The translations under genes were made by a program, and so were the position numbers. This document shows positions 1-7,236 of a DNA stretch of 64,000 bases, piece by piece. Origin of the DNA: Crenobacter intestini (lineage in GTDB: Bacteria > Pseudomonadota > Gammaproteobacteria > Burkholderiales > Chromobacteriaceae); NCBI RefSeq assembly GCF_004919095.1, contig NZ_STGJ01000006.1:62001-126000 (forward strand). Reading direction: 5' to 3'. The notes below the pieces were generated by a model, which was not told the DNA's origin, did not search any database, and worked only from the letters and a program-made list of their open reading frames with translations. Every line of letters begins with the position of its first letter. Within the stretch, counting starts at the first letter, position 1.

Positions 1-529
1 GGGCGGTGGTCGCCGGGTGCAGGTCGGGCAAGGCCTGCACCAGGTGCCAGAATTTCTCGTGGAAGTGCTCGCCGGAAACGGCAGGCAAGCCGAAGAAGTC
101 CTTCCACTGGCCGACCCAGATGATCACGCCGATACCGGCGGTGAAGCCCACGATCACCGGCGCCGGTATGAACTTGATCACCGCACCCATGCGGGCCAAC
201 CCCATTGCCAGCAGGATCACCCCCGCCATCATCGTCGCGATCTGCAGGCCAGCGATGCCGTACTTGGCGGTGATCGCGGCGAGGATCACGATGAAGGCGC
301 CGGTCGGCCCGGCGATCTGTACGCGGCTGCCGCCGAACACAGAGATCAGCAGGCCGGCGACGATCGAGGTGTACAGGCCCTGCTCGGGCTTGGCGCCGGA
401 CGCGATGGCGAACGCCATCCCCAGCGGCAGGGCTACGACGCCGACGATCAGGCCGGCGACGATATTGTTCAGCCACTGCGCGCGCGTATTGAAAAGGCCG
501 GCGCGCTTGGCTTCCAGCAAGGCAATCAT
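1..529 (-). CDS. SulP-family anion transporter (partial, C-terminus outside window)
   Basis: The first 176 residues of a SulP/SLC26 inner-membrane permease are visible; the rest runs off the left edge. Hydrophobic helices begin near residue 22 and the text shows the family's conserved N-terminal signature: a glycine/proline-rich first helix (GVVALPLGMAFAIASG), then GLYTS and the GPTGAF stretch around residues 75-85 that lines the substrate site. The ATG at 529 is preceded by GAAGG at a suitable distance. Family members import sulfate, bicarbonate or C4-dicarboxylates; the substrate cannot be told from this part, and the C-terminal STAS domain is not in view. A TATAAT hexamer lies about 40 bases upstream. 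Confidence 0.85.
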   Translation of the reverse strand, partial: MIALLEAKRAGLFNTRAQWLNNIVAGLIVGVVALPLGMAFAIASGAKPEQGLYTSIVAGLLISVFGGSRVQIAGPTGAFIVILAAITAKYGIAGLQIATMMAGVILLAMGLARMGAVIKFIPAPVIVGFTAGIGVIIWVGQWKDFFGLPAVSGEHFHEKFWHLVQALPDLHPATTA

Positions 530-565
530 CGGTTTACCTTCAAAGGTTCAAAATGAAAGCGGATG

Positions 566-571
566 ATTATA
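566..571 (-). promoter_or_regulatory. Possible -10 element for the SulP gene
   Basis: Read on the minus strand this is a perfect TATAAT, 37 bases before the SulP start codon. No convincing -35 box sits 16-18 bases further upstream, so it would need an activator or act as a weak promoter. Confidence 0.3.
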
Positions 572-742
572 GTCTTATCAATAAACCCGTAAGCCACCAC
601 AAGGCGGACAGCCATTGGAATGGCACTTTATCGACATTGGGCGACGCAAAAGACCAAGCCATCCTTTGCATTCAGCATATACAAGTTGACGCACCTCGCC
701 CACCTTTGCCGATGACGCCCAGGCCTTTGAACCCGCACCAAT

Positions 743-769
743 AAAAACGGAGCCCCATCAGGGGCTCCG
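743..769 (-). terminator. Rho-independent terminator of the TerC gene
   Basis: A 9-bp GC-rich stem (CGGAGCCCC / GGGGCTCCG) with a 4-base loop is followed on the minus strand by five T residues. It lies about 40 bases beyond the TerC stop codon. Confidence 0.8.
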
Positions 770-805
770 GTACAAGGCGCCGCCATCGCGGCGACGCAGG
801 GAGGA

Positions 806-1792
806 TCAAACCGCCGGCGGGTCGTTGCGCGTCTTGTACAGCGAGTAGAGGACACCGGCGAACAGCAGGCCGAAGGTCACGCCCAGCGACAGCGGTGTCG
901 GCACTTTCAGCGCGACCATCCCGATATCGTTCAGGTAGACCAGCGCGACCTTCACGCCGATGAACACCAGCACCAGCGACAGCGCGTACTTCAGGTAGTG
1001 GAAGCGGTGCACCATCGCGGCCAGCGCGAAGTAAAGTGCGCGCAGACCAAGGATCGCAAAGATGTTCGACGTGTACACGAGGAACGGGTCCTGCGTGATC
1101 GCGAAGATCGCCGGGATGCTGTCGACCGCGAAGATCAGGTCCGCGCTCTCGACCAGTACCAGCGCGAGCAGCAGCGGGGTCGCCCACCAGCCGCGTTCGA
1201 GGCCGTGCGCCTCGCCGCGCACCCAGAATTTCTCGCCGTGCAGGGTCGGCGTGAAGCGCATGTGGTTGCGCAGCCAGCGGTACAGCTTGTTGTGCTCGAT
1301 GTCCGGGTGCTCGTCGTCGGCGAACAGCATCTTGACGCCGGTGAACACCAGGAAGGCGCCGAACACCATGAGCACCCACTGGTACTGCGCGACCAGCACC
1401 GCGCCCAGCCCGATCATCACCGCGCGCATCAGGATCACGCCCAAAATGCCCCAGAACAGCACGCGGTGCTGGTAGATGCGCGGCACGGCGAGGCTGGAGA
1501 AGATCAGCGCGATCACGAACACGTTGTCCATCGACAGCGACTTCTCGACCACGTAGCCGGTCAGGTAGGCCATCCCGGCGTCCGCCCCCTTGTACCACCA
1601 GATCCAGCCGCCGAAGGCCAGACCCAGCGCGATATAGAACGCGGACAGCTTCAGGCTTTCGCTGACGGTGATCTCGCGCTGCTCCTTGTGCAGCACGCCC
1701 AGGTCGAACGCGAGCAAGGCGATCACGATCAGGAAGAACATCAGCCACACCCACAGCGGGTAGCCGACAAACATCACAGTCATCAATTCCAT
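806..1792 (-). CDS. TerC/Alx-family integral membrane protein
   Basis: A 328-residue protein with about eight or nine predicted membrane helices. It carries the family's conserved acidic residues inside helices: FDLGV near residue 30, SMDNVF near 88, and ESADLIFAVDSIPA at 215-228. TerC/Alx proteins are thought to move metal ions, notably manganese export in the Alx branch, and some help load metals on exported enzymes; other branches accompany tellurite resistance. No ter operon genes are nearby, so the Alx-like branch is the better guess. The ATG at 1792 has GAGAGTGA upstream. Alx genes are often preceded by a yybP-ykoY manganese riboswitch; none was recognised in the roughly 125-base leader here. 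Confidence 0.85.
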   Translation of the reverse strand: MELMTVMFVGYPLWVWLMFFLIVIALLAFDLGVLHKEQREITVSESLKLSAFYIALGLAFGGWIWWYKGADAGMAYLTGYVVEKSLSMDNVFVIALIFSSLAVPRIYQHRVLFWGILGVILMRAVMIGLGAVLVAQYQWVLMVFGAFLVFTGVKMLFADDEHPDIEHNKLYRWLRNHMRFTPTLHGEKFWVRGEAHGLERGWWATPLLLALVLVESADLIFAVDSIPAIFAITQDPFLVYTSNIFAILGLRALYFALAAMVHRFHYLKYALSLVLVFIGVKVALVYLNDIGMVALKVPTPLSLGVTFGLLFAGVLYSLYKTRNDPPAV

Positions 1793-1917
1793 GGTTCACT
1801 CTCAATGTTGGCCGCACCGCACAAACGCCACGGTACGCTGCCAGTGTACACCCGAATTGATTATCGAATAATGCGGATTAATACTAACAATAATCCCATT
1901 TTTTCGAATGATTAGAC

Positions 1918-1943
1918 AAAAAAACGGGCCGCAAAGCGCCCCG
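1918..1943 (-). terminator. Rho-independent terminator of htpX
   Basis: On the minus strand a stem of CGGG and CGC segments around a TTT loop, with one mismatch, is followed by seven T residues. It begins about 40 bases after the htpX stop codon. Confidence 0.75.
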
Positions 1944-1980
1944 GGAGCAAAACCACCAAGGGTGGAGAGAGGGAATCCGT

Positions 1981-2856
1981 TTAGCGGGCAGCCAGGCGCG
2001 CGAGGCGCTCTTCGATGCTCGGGTGCGACGCGAACAGCGCCATCAGGCCACCACCGCCGGCGATGCCCGACGCGGCCATGTTCTGCGGCAAGGCGCCCGG
2101 GGTCAGGCCGCCCAGACGCTGCAGCGCGTGGGCCATCGGCACCGGCGAGCCCATCAGGGTGGCGGCCCCCGCGTCGGCGCGGAATTCGCGCTGGCGCGAG
2201 AAGTACATCACGATCATCGACGCGAGGATGCCGAACAGGATCTCGCAGACGATCACCGTCACGAAGTAACCGATGCCGGTGCCGGACGACTCCTCGTCGT
2301 TGCGGCGCAGGAAGCTGTCGACTAGGTAGCCGACCACGCGGGCCAGGAAGAACACGAAGGTGTTGACCACGCCCTGGATCAGGGTCAGCGTCACCATGTC
2401 GCCGTTGGCGATGTGCGCGACTTCATGCGCGAGCACCGCTTCGACTTCCTCGTGCGTCATGCTTGTAAGCAACCCGGTCGACACCGCGACCAGCGAGCTC
2501 GACTTGCTCGCGCCGGTCGCGAACGCGTTGGGCGCGCCCTCGTAGACCGCCACTTCGGGCATCGGCAGGTTGGCGCGGGTGGCGAGCTTGTGCACGGTCT
2601 GCATCAGCCACGCTTCGGTCTCGTTGTGCGGGGTCTGGATCACCTGCGCGCCGGTCGACCATTTGGCGATGGTCTTGGACATCGCCAGCGAGATGAAGGC
2701 GCCGCCGAAGCCGAGCACGGCGGAGAACACCAGCAGCATGCCGAGGTTGAGGCCGTTGGCGGTCAGGAAGCGGTTGATGCCCAGCACCTGCACCACCACG
2801 CTGAGCACCAGCATCACCGCGATATTGGTCGCGATCAGCAGAATCACGCGTTTCAC
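1981..2856 (-). CDS. htpX: Membrane-bound zinc metalloprotease HtpX
   Basis: A 291-residue M48 peptidase. Two hydrophobic helices lie at residues 4-27 and 36-58, the zinc motif HEVAH at 144-148, two more helices at about 160-210, and a downstream glutamate in QREFRAD supplies the third zinc ligand. HtpX sits in the inner membrane with its active site facing the cytoplasm and degrades misfolded membrane proteins alongside FtsH. The length matches the family. The start is a GTG at 2856 preceded by AAAGGAAAG; no ATG fits as well. The gene is divergent from the NhaR-like regulator across 121 bases. I looked for a sigma-32 promoter upstream and did not find one with good spacing. Confidence 0.95.
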   Translation of the reverse strand: MKRVILLIATNIAVMLVLSVVVQVLGINRFLTANGLNLGMLLVFSAVLGFGGAFISLAMSKTIAKWSTGAQVIQTPHNETEAWLMQTVHKLATRANLPMPEVAVYEGAPNAFATGASKSSSLVAVSTGLLTSMTHEEVEAVLAHEVAHIANGDMVTLTLIQGVVNTFVFFLARVVGYLVDSFLRRNDEESSGTGIGYFVTVIVCEILFGILASMIVMYFSRQREFRADAGAATLMGSPVPMAHALQRLGGLTPGALPQNMAASGIAGGGGLMALFASHPSIEERLARLAAR

Positions 2857-2977
2857 TTTGTCTTTCCTTTCAGGTTCATGGGCCGGTAGACCGAGCCCAC
2901 TGACATAAGTTCATGTTAGCGGAGATGATTGAATGATAAAATCGGATAATTTCTGAGAATAAATCCGAGTTTTTCAG

Positions 2978-3874
2978 ATGATAGAGACCCTGAACTACCA
3001 CCACCTGCGTTACTTCTGGGCCGTCGCGCGCGAAGGCAGCGTCACCCGCGCCGCCGAAAGGCTGGGCATGAGCGCGCAGACCGTCAGCGGCCAGGTGTCG
3101 CGGCTGGAAGCCGCGCTCGGGCAGGCACTGTTCACGCAGGTCGGCCGCACGCTGGAACTGACCGAGGCCGGCCGTGCCGCGCTCAGCTACGCCGACCAGA
3201 TCTTCCTCTTGGGCGAGCAGCTGACCGACGCGCTGCGCGACGCGTCGCTCGAGCGTACGCTGCGCCTGAGCGCCGGCGTCGCCGACGTCGTCCCCAAGAC
3301 GGTCAGCTACCACCTGCTCGAACCGGCGCTCACCGCAACCGACGCCCTCAGGCTGACCTGCCGCGAGGGGAGCTTTGACGAGCTGCTGAACGAGCTGGCG
3401 CTGCACCGGCTGGACATCGTGCTCTCCGACCGTCCGGCGCTGGCCGGACAGGCGCAGTTCGAGTCGCACCTGCTCGCGCGCTGCCGGGTCGGCATCTACG
3501 GCACGCCGGAATTGGCACACCGCTTCCGGCAAGGCTTCCCCGCTTCGCTCGCCGGCGCGCCGCTGTTGATGCCGACCCGCGACAACGTGCTGCGCGGTCA
3601 GGTCGAGGCGTGGCTCTCGGAAATCGGCGTGCGCGTGCGGGTAGTCGGCGAATTCGAGGACGGTGCGCTGATGAAGACCTTCGGCGGGCGCGGTTTCGGG
3701 CTGTTCCCTGCCCCGTCGTTTGCCAGCGCCGACATCACCGGCCACTTCGGCGTCGAGAAGGTCGGCGACATCGACGGCGTGTTCGAGCAGTACTGGGCGA
3801 TCGCCAACCGCAAGAAGATCCGCCACAAGGCGGTCGCCGCGATCTGGGCGCAGGGCAGCGACGAGGCGCGCTGA
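2978..3874 (+). CDS. nhaR: LysR-family regulator, NhaR type
   Basis: A 298-residue LysR-type transcriptional regulator. The N-terminal winged helix-turn-helix spans residues 6-65, opening with LNYHHLRYFWAVAREGS, which is characteristic of the NhaR branch; a periplasmic-binding-like effector domain fills residues 92-290. In enterobacteria NhaR senses sodium and activates the sodium/proton antiporter nhaA and, in some strains, biofilm polysaccharide genes. No antiporter gene is next to it here, so its target is elsewhere or different. It is divergent from htpX. Family assignment is firm; the NhaR name rests on sequence resemblance alone. Confidence 0.8.
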   Translation: MIETLNYHHLRYFWAVAREGSVTRAAERLGMSAQTVSGQVSRLEAALGQALFTQVGRTLELTEAGRAALSYADQIFLLGEQLTDALRDASLERTLRLSAGVADVVPKTVSYHLLEPALTATDALRLTCREGSFDELLNELALHRLDIVLSDRPALAGQAQFESHLLARCRVGIYGTPELAHRFRQGFPASLAGAPLLMPTRDNVLRGQVEAWLSEIGVRVRVVGEFEDGALMKTFGGRGFGLFPAPSFASADITGHFGVEKVGDIDGVFEQYWAIANRKKIRHKAVAAIWAQGSDEAR

Positions 3875-3897
3875 TTTCGCGCGCGAGCGCGATCGGC

Positions 3898-3903
3898 TAC
3901 AGT
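3898..3903 (+). promoter_or_regulatory. -10-like element abutting the truC start codon
   Basis: TACAGT preceded by GGC lies exactly six bases before the truC ATG, and no Shine-Dalgarno sequence separates them. If used, transcription would begin at or within a base or two of the ATG, giving a leaderless message. Confidence 0.35.
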
Positions 3904-3909
3904 GCGCGC

Positions 3910-4656
3910 ATGCTGAACATTCTCCACCTGGATTCGCGGCTTGCCGTCATCGACAAGCCCTCCGGCCTGATCGTCCACCGCTCCGTGCTCGACTGGCACG
4001 AGACGCGCTTCGCGCTGCAGCTGTTGCGCGACCAGTTAGGGCAAAGGGTGTACGCGGTACACCGCCTGGACAAGGGCACCTCCGGCGTGCTCGCCTTCGC
4101 GCTGGACAAGGACGCGGCGCGCACCCTCGGCCAGGCGTTCGAGGCGCAACAGGTCGACAAGACCTACCTCGCGGTGGTGCGCGGCTGGCCCGACGACGAA
4201 GGCCTGATCGATTACGCACTCAGCCGCCGCTACGACGATATCGAGCAGGTGCCGCCCGAAAAACGCGGCGAGGCGCAGGACGCCCGCACCCGCTACCGCA
4301 CGCTCGCGCGTGCCGAACTGCCGGTGCTGGTCGAACGCTACCCGCAAAGCCGCTACGCGCTAGTCAAGCTCTTGCCCGAGACCGGCCGTCGCCACCAGCT
4401 GCGCCGCCACCTCAAGCATATCGCCCACCCCATCATCGGCGACTCGACCTTCGGCCGCGGCGCGCACAACCGCTACTTCGCGTCCGCCTTCGGCGCCGAC
4501 CGCATGCTGCTGCACTGCGCGCGGCTGACCTTCCCGCACCCGGACGGCGGCACGCTCACCGTCAACGCGCCGGTCAGTGGGCGCTTCGCGCGCGTCATCG
4601 GCGAACTTGGCTGGCAGGACGCGCTGGCGGCTGCCTTGCTACAATCCGCCCCCTGA
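3910..4656 (+). CDS. truC: tRNA pseudouridine(65) synthase TruC
   Basis: A 248-residue RluA-family pseudouridine synthase without an S4 domain. The catalytic loop HRLDKGTSG is at residues 51-59 with the nucleophilic aspartate D54; the family motif TGRRHQLRRHL lies near 160-170, followed by HPIIGDS. The N-terminus (DKPSGLIVHRS) and the short length match TruC, which isomerises U65 in tRNA-Ile1 and tRNA-Asp, rather than the rRNA-directed RluA/RluC/RluD. The ATG at 3910 starts at the conserved N-terminus. It lacks a Shine-Dalgarno sequence. It is followed after 16 bases by rlmJ. Confidence 0.88.
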   Translation: MLNILHLDSRLAVIDKPSGLIVHRSVLDWHETRFALQLLRDQLGQRVYAVHRLDKGTSGVLAFALDKDAARTLGQAFEAQQVDKTYLAVVRGWPDDEGLIDYALSRRYDDIEQVPPEKRGEAQDARTRYRTLARAELPVLVERYPQSRYALVKLLPETGRRHQLRRHLKHIAHPIIGDSTFGRGAHNRYFASAFGADRMLLHCARLTFPHPDGGTLTVNAPVSGRFARVIGELGWQDALAAALLQSAP

Positions 4657-4672
4657 ATTTACGGGATACGCC

Positions 4673-5521
4673 ATGCTCAGCTACCGACACGGCTTTCACG
4701 CCGGCAACCACGCCGACGTGCTCAAGCACCTGACCGAACTTGCGCTGATCGACTACCTGTCGCTCAAGGGCAAGCCGTTCTGGTATATCGACACCCATGC
4801 CGGCGCCGGCGTCTACGCGCTGACCGAAGGCTTCGCCGCCAAGAACGCCGAGTACGCGGGCGGCATCGCGCGGCTGTGGGACGAGACCGACGCGCCCGAG
4901 GCGGTGACACGCTACGTCGAGCTGGTGCGCCGGCTGAACACGGACGGCGTGCTTCGCCACTACCCGGGCTCGCCCTGGGTCGCCGCCGAGGCGATGGCCG
5001 GCACCGACAAGCTGCGCCTCTTCGAGCTGCACCCGAGCGACGCGCCGCTGCTTGCCGGCAACTTCGACGACCAGAAACGCCGGGTGCAGGTGCAGCAGGC
5101 CGACGGCTTCGAGGCGATCAAGAGCCTCTTGCCGCCGCCGCCGCGCCGCGCGCTGACGCTGATCGACCCGCCGTACGAGGACAAGCGCGACTACCAGCGG
5201 GTCGCATCGGCGTTGAAAGACGCGCTGCGCCGTTTCGCCACCGGCGTGTACGCGGTGTGGTACCCCTGCCTCGCCCGCCGCGAAGTCGGCGACATGGTCG
5301 CCGCCTTGAAGAAGCTGCCGGCGAAGAACTGGCTGAACGTGCGGCTGGATGTTGCAACGCCCGCCGCCGACGGCTTCGGCATGTACGGTAGCGGAATGTT
5401 CATCCTCAACGCGCCGTGGACGCTGCCGGCAACGCTCGCCGAAGTGATGCCCTACCTTGCCGGCAAGCTCGCGCTCGATGCGGGCGCGCGCTACGTCATC
5501 GAACAGGGCGGCGACCTCTAG
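4673..5521 (+). CDS. rlmJ: 23S rRNA (adenine-2030-N6)-methyltransferase RlmJ
   Basis: A 282-residue SAM-dependent N6-adenine methyltransferase. It begins with the RlmJ signature LSYRHGFHAGNHADVLKH, has an HAGAGVY-type SAM-binding loop near residue 42, and the catalytic DPPY motif at 165-168, the same place as in E. coli. It methylates A2030 of 23S rRNA. The ATG at 4673 is chosen because it opens the conserved N-terminus. Its TAG stop shares the palindrome CTAG with the stop codon of the convergent GGDEF-EAL gene. Confidence 0.95.
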   Translation: MLSYRHGFHAGNHADVLKHLTELALIDYLSLKGKPFWYIDTHAGAGVYALTEGFAAKNAEYAGGIARLWDETDAPEAVTRYVELVRRLNTDGVLRHYPGSPWVAAEAMAGTDKLRLFELHPSDAPLLAGNFDDQKRRVQVQQADGFEAIKSLLPPPPRRALTLIDPPYEDKRDYQRVASALKDALRRFATGVYAVWYPCLARREVGDMVAALKKLPAKNWLNVRLDVATPAADGFGMYGSGMFILNAPWTLPATLAEVMPYLAGKLALDAGARYVIEQGGDL

Positions 5522-7236
5522 GACCGGCTGGGCTCGACCGGCGCAAAGAGTTCGCCTTGGAAACGCCGGCAGCCTGCCCGGCTGAGCAGCGCGTGCTGCG
5601 CGGCGGTCTCGACGCCGCGCGCGACCATCTCGACGCGCATCGACTCGGCGAGCGACAAAAAGGCACGGCACAGCGTCGGCGCGCTCTCGCCGTCCATCGC
5701 CTCGAACAGCACCCGGCAGTCGACCTTGAACGCGACAAAGGGCTGGTGGCGCAGCGAGAAGAGCGCGGTCAGCCCGCTGCCGAAGTCGTCGAGCACCAGA
5801 CCCACGCCAACCTTGGCAAGCGCGCACAACCGCTCGCCGACAGCCTCGGGCCGCCTGGCCAATAGCGGCTCGCCGATTTCCAGCTGCAGGCGCGCGGGCG
5901 GCACCTCGTGGCGGGCCAGTACGGCGGCGAGTTCGCCGGGGTAATCCGGGTGGTAGAGCTGCGCCTCGCTCAGGTTGACCGCCAGTGTCCACTGCCGGCG
6001 CACGGCGTCCCGCTGCCAGCGGGAAAGCTCGGCGCACGCCGCCTCGAGCACCCAGCGCCCGAGCCGGGAGGCTAAGGCACTCTCCTGCACCAATGCCATG
6101 ATCTCGCGCCCGCGCAACCAGCCATGCTCGGGGTGCTGCCAGCGCAGCAGCGCCTCGGCGCCGGTCACCTTGCCCGCCGCGTCGAACTGCCTTTGCACGT
6201 GCAGTTGCAGGGCGCCGTCTTCCATCGCGTCGGCCAGCGCGGCGGCCAGGCGGGCGCGGGCCTCGACCTCGGCCTGCATCTGAGGGTCGAAGAAGCGGAT
6301 CGCGTGCCGCCCGGCGCGCTTGGCGTGGTACATCGCGAGGTCCGCCCGCTGCAACAGGCTCTCCGGCACCGTCTCGTCGCCTCCGAACAGCGCGACGCCG
6401 AGGCTGCCGCCCAGCAGGTGCGCGTGGCCGGACAGCTCGAACGGACGGCACAGTCCGGCCAGGATCTTGCGCGCGACCGCCTCGGCCTGCAGCCCCGCGC
6501 CGTGCGCGTCGGGCGCGAGCGCCTCGACCATCACCACGAATTCGTCGCCGCCGATGCGCGCGACGGTGTCGGCGGTACGCACGCAGTCGATCAGCCGCCG
6601 CCCCGTCTCGCACAAGACCTGGTCGCCCGCGTCGTGCCCGAGCGTGTCGTTCAGCTGCTTGAAGTAGTCGAGGTCGATATAGATCAGCGCGCCCAGGCGC
6701 CGGTTGCGCTGGAAACCGGCCTGCGCGAGCGCCAGCCGGTCGAGCAGCAAGCGCCGGTTGGGCAGGCCGGTCAGCGCGTCGTAGTAAGCGAGGCGGGACG
6801 CGCGCTGTTCTGAGCGTTTGCGCTCGGTGATGTCGGCCAGCGCGCCGACCAGCAATACGGGCGTGCCGTCCGCCGCGCGCGCGCCGACGCTGCCGCGCGC
6901 CACCAGCCACAGCCACTGCCCGTCGCGGTGGCGGACGCGGAACTCGGTCTCGAAGCGGCCGCTCAAGCGCAGTTGTTCGGCCGCCTCGGCGCCGAGCAGA
7001 CCGATGTCCTCCGGGTGCACCCGCGCGAGCGCGTCGTCTGCGTCCAGCTCGAACGCGTACGCCGCGTAACCGAACATCCGCCAGCACTGCGCGTCCGCGC
7101 GCACCCGCCGGCGCTCGAGGTCGACCTCCCAGCCGCCGACCCCGGCGGCTTGCTGCACCCTGAGGCAGGCGGACAAGCGCGCGCGCAACCGCCCAAGCGG
7201 CACGCCCGTCCCCGGCAGAACCCTCGCGCCGCTCAC
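5518..7236 (-). CDS. PAS-GGDEF-EAL protein, EAL domain probably degenerate
   Basis: A 572-residue cytoplasmic cyclic-di-GMP signalling protein. Order: PAS-like sensor (about residues 25-145, with HPED and RVRHRDGQ motifs), diguanylate cyclase GGDEF domain (about 150-315) and EAL domain (about 330-565). The cyclase motif GGDEF is intact at 229-233 and a product-inhibition I-site RTAD sits at 220-223 with the canonical five-residue spacing. In the EAL domain E361-A-L, N421, E453, D483-D484, K504 and Q560 are kept, but the usual AEGVET reads AR-GVET (R540), replacing a glutamate required for hydrolysis, and loop 6 reads DFGSGLTAL instead of DFGTGYSSL. I infer an active cyclase with a non-catalytic EAL. 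A GTG at 7236 overlaps the preceding gene's stop (GTGA) with GGAG upstream; an alternative ATG lies at 7263. Confidence 0.88.
   Translation of the reverse strand: MSGARVLPGTGVPLGRLRARLSACLRVQQAAGVGGWEVDLERRRVRADAQCWRMFGYAAYAFELDADDALARVHPEDIGLLGAEAAEQLRLSGRFETEFRVRHRDGQWLWLVARGSVGARAADGTPVLLVGALADITERKRSEQRASRLAYYDALTGLPNRRLLLDRLALAQAGFQRNRRLGALIYIDLDYFKQLNDTLGHDAGDQVLCETGRRLIDCVRTADTVARIGGDEFVVMVEALAPDAHGAGLQAEAVARKILAGLCRPFELSGHAHLLGGSLGVALFGGDETVPESLLQRADLAMYHAKRAGRHAIRFFDPQMQAEVEARARLAAALADAMEDGALQLHVQRQFDAAGKVTGAEALLRWQHPEHGWLRGREIMALVQESALASRLGRWVLEAACAELSRWQRDAVRRQWTLAVNLSEAQLYHPDYPGELAAVLARHEVPPARLQLEIGEPLLARRPEAVGERLCALAKVGVGLVLDDFGSGLTALFSLRHQPFVAFKVDCRVLFEAMDGESAPTLCRAFLSLAESMRVEMVARGVETAAQHALLSRAGCRRFQGELFAPVEPSRS

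Noticed and set aside
1793-1917. A yybP-ykoY manganese riboswitch in front of the TerC/Alx gene
   Set aside because: Looked for because alx genes often have one, but the conserved core and paired arms are not present in this short AT-rich leader.
2857-2977. A sigma-32 promoter for htpX
   Set aside because: Fragments resembling the -35 and -10 occur but the spacing is about 22 bases rather than 13-15.
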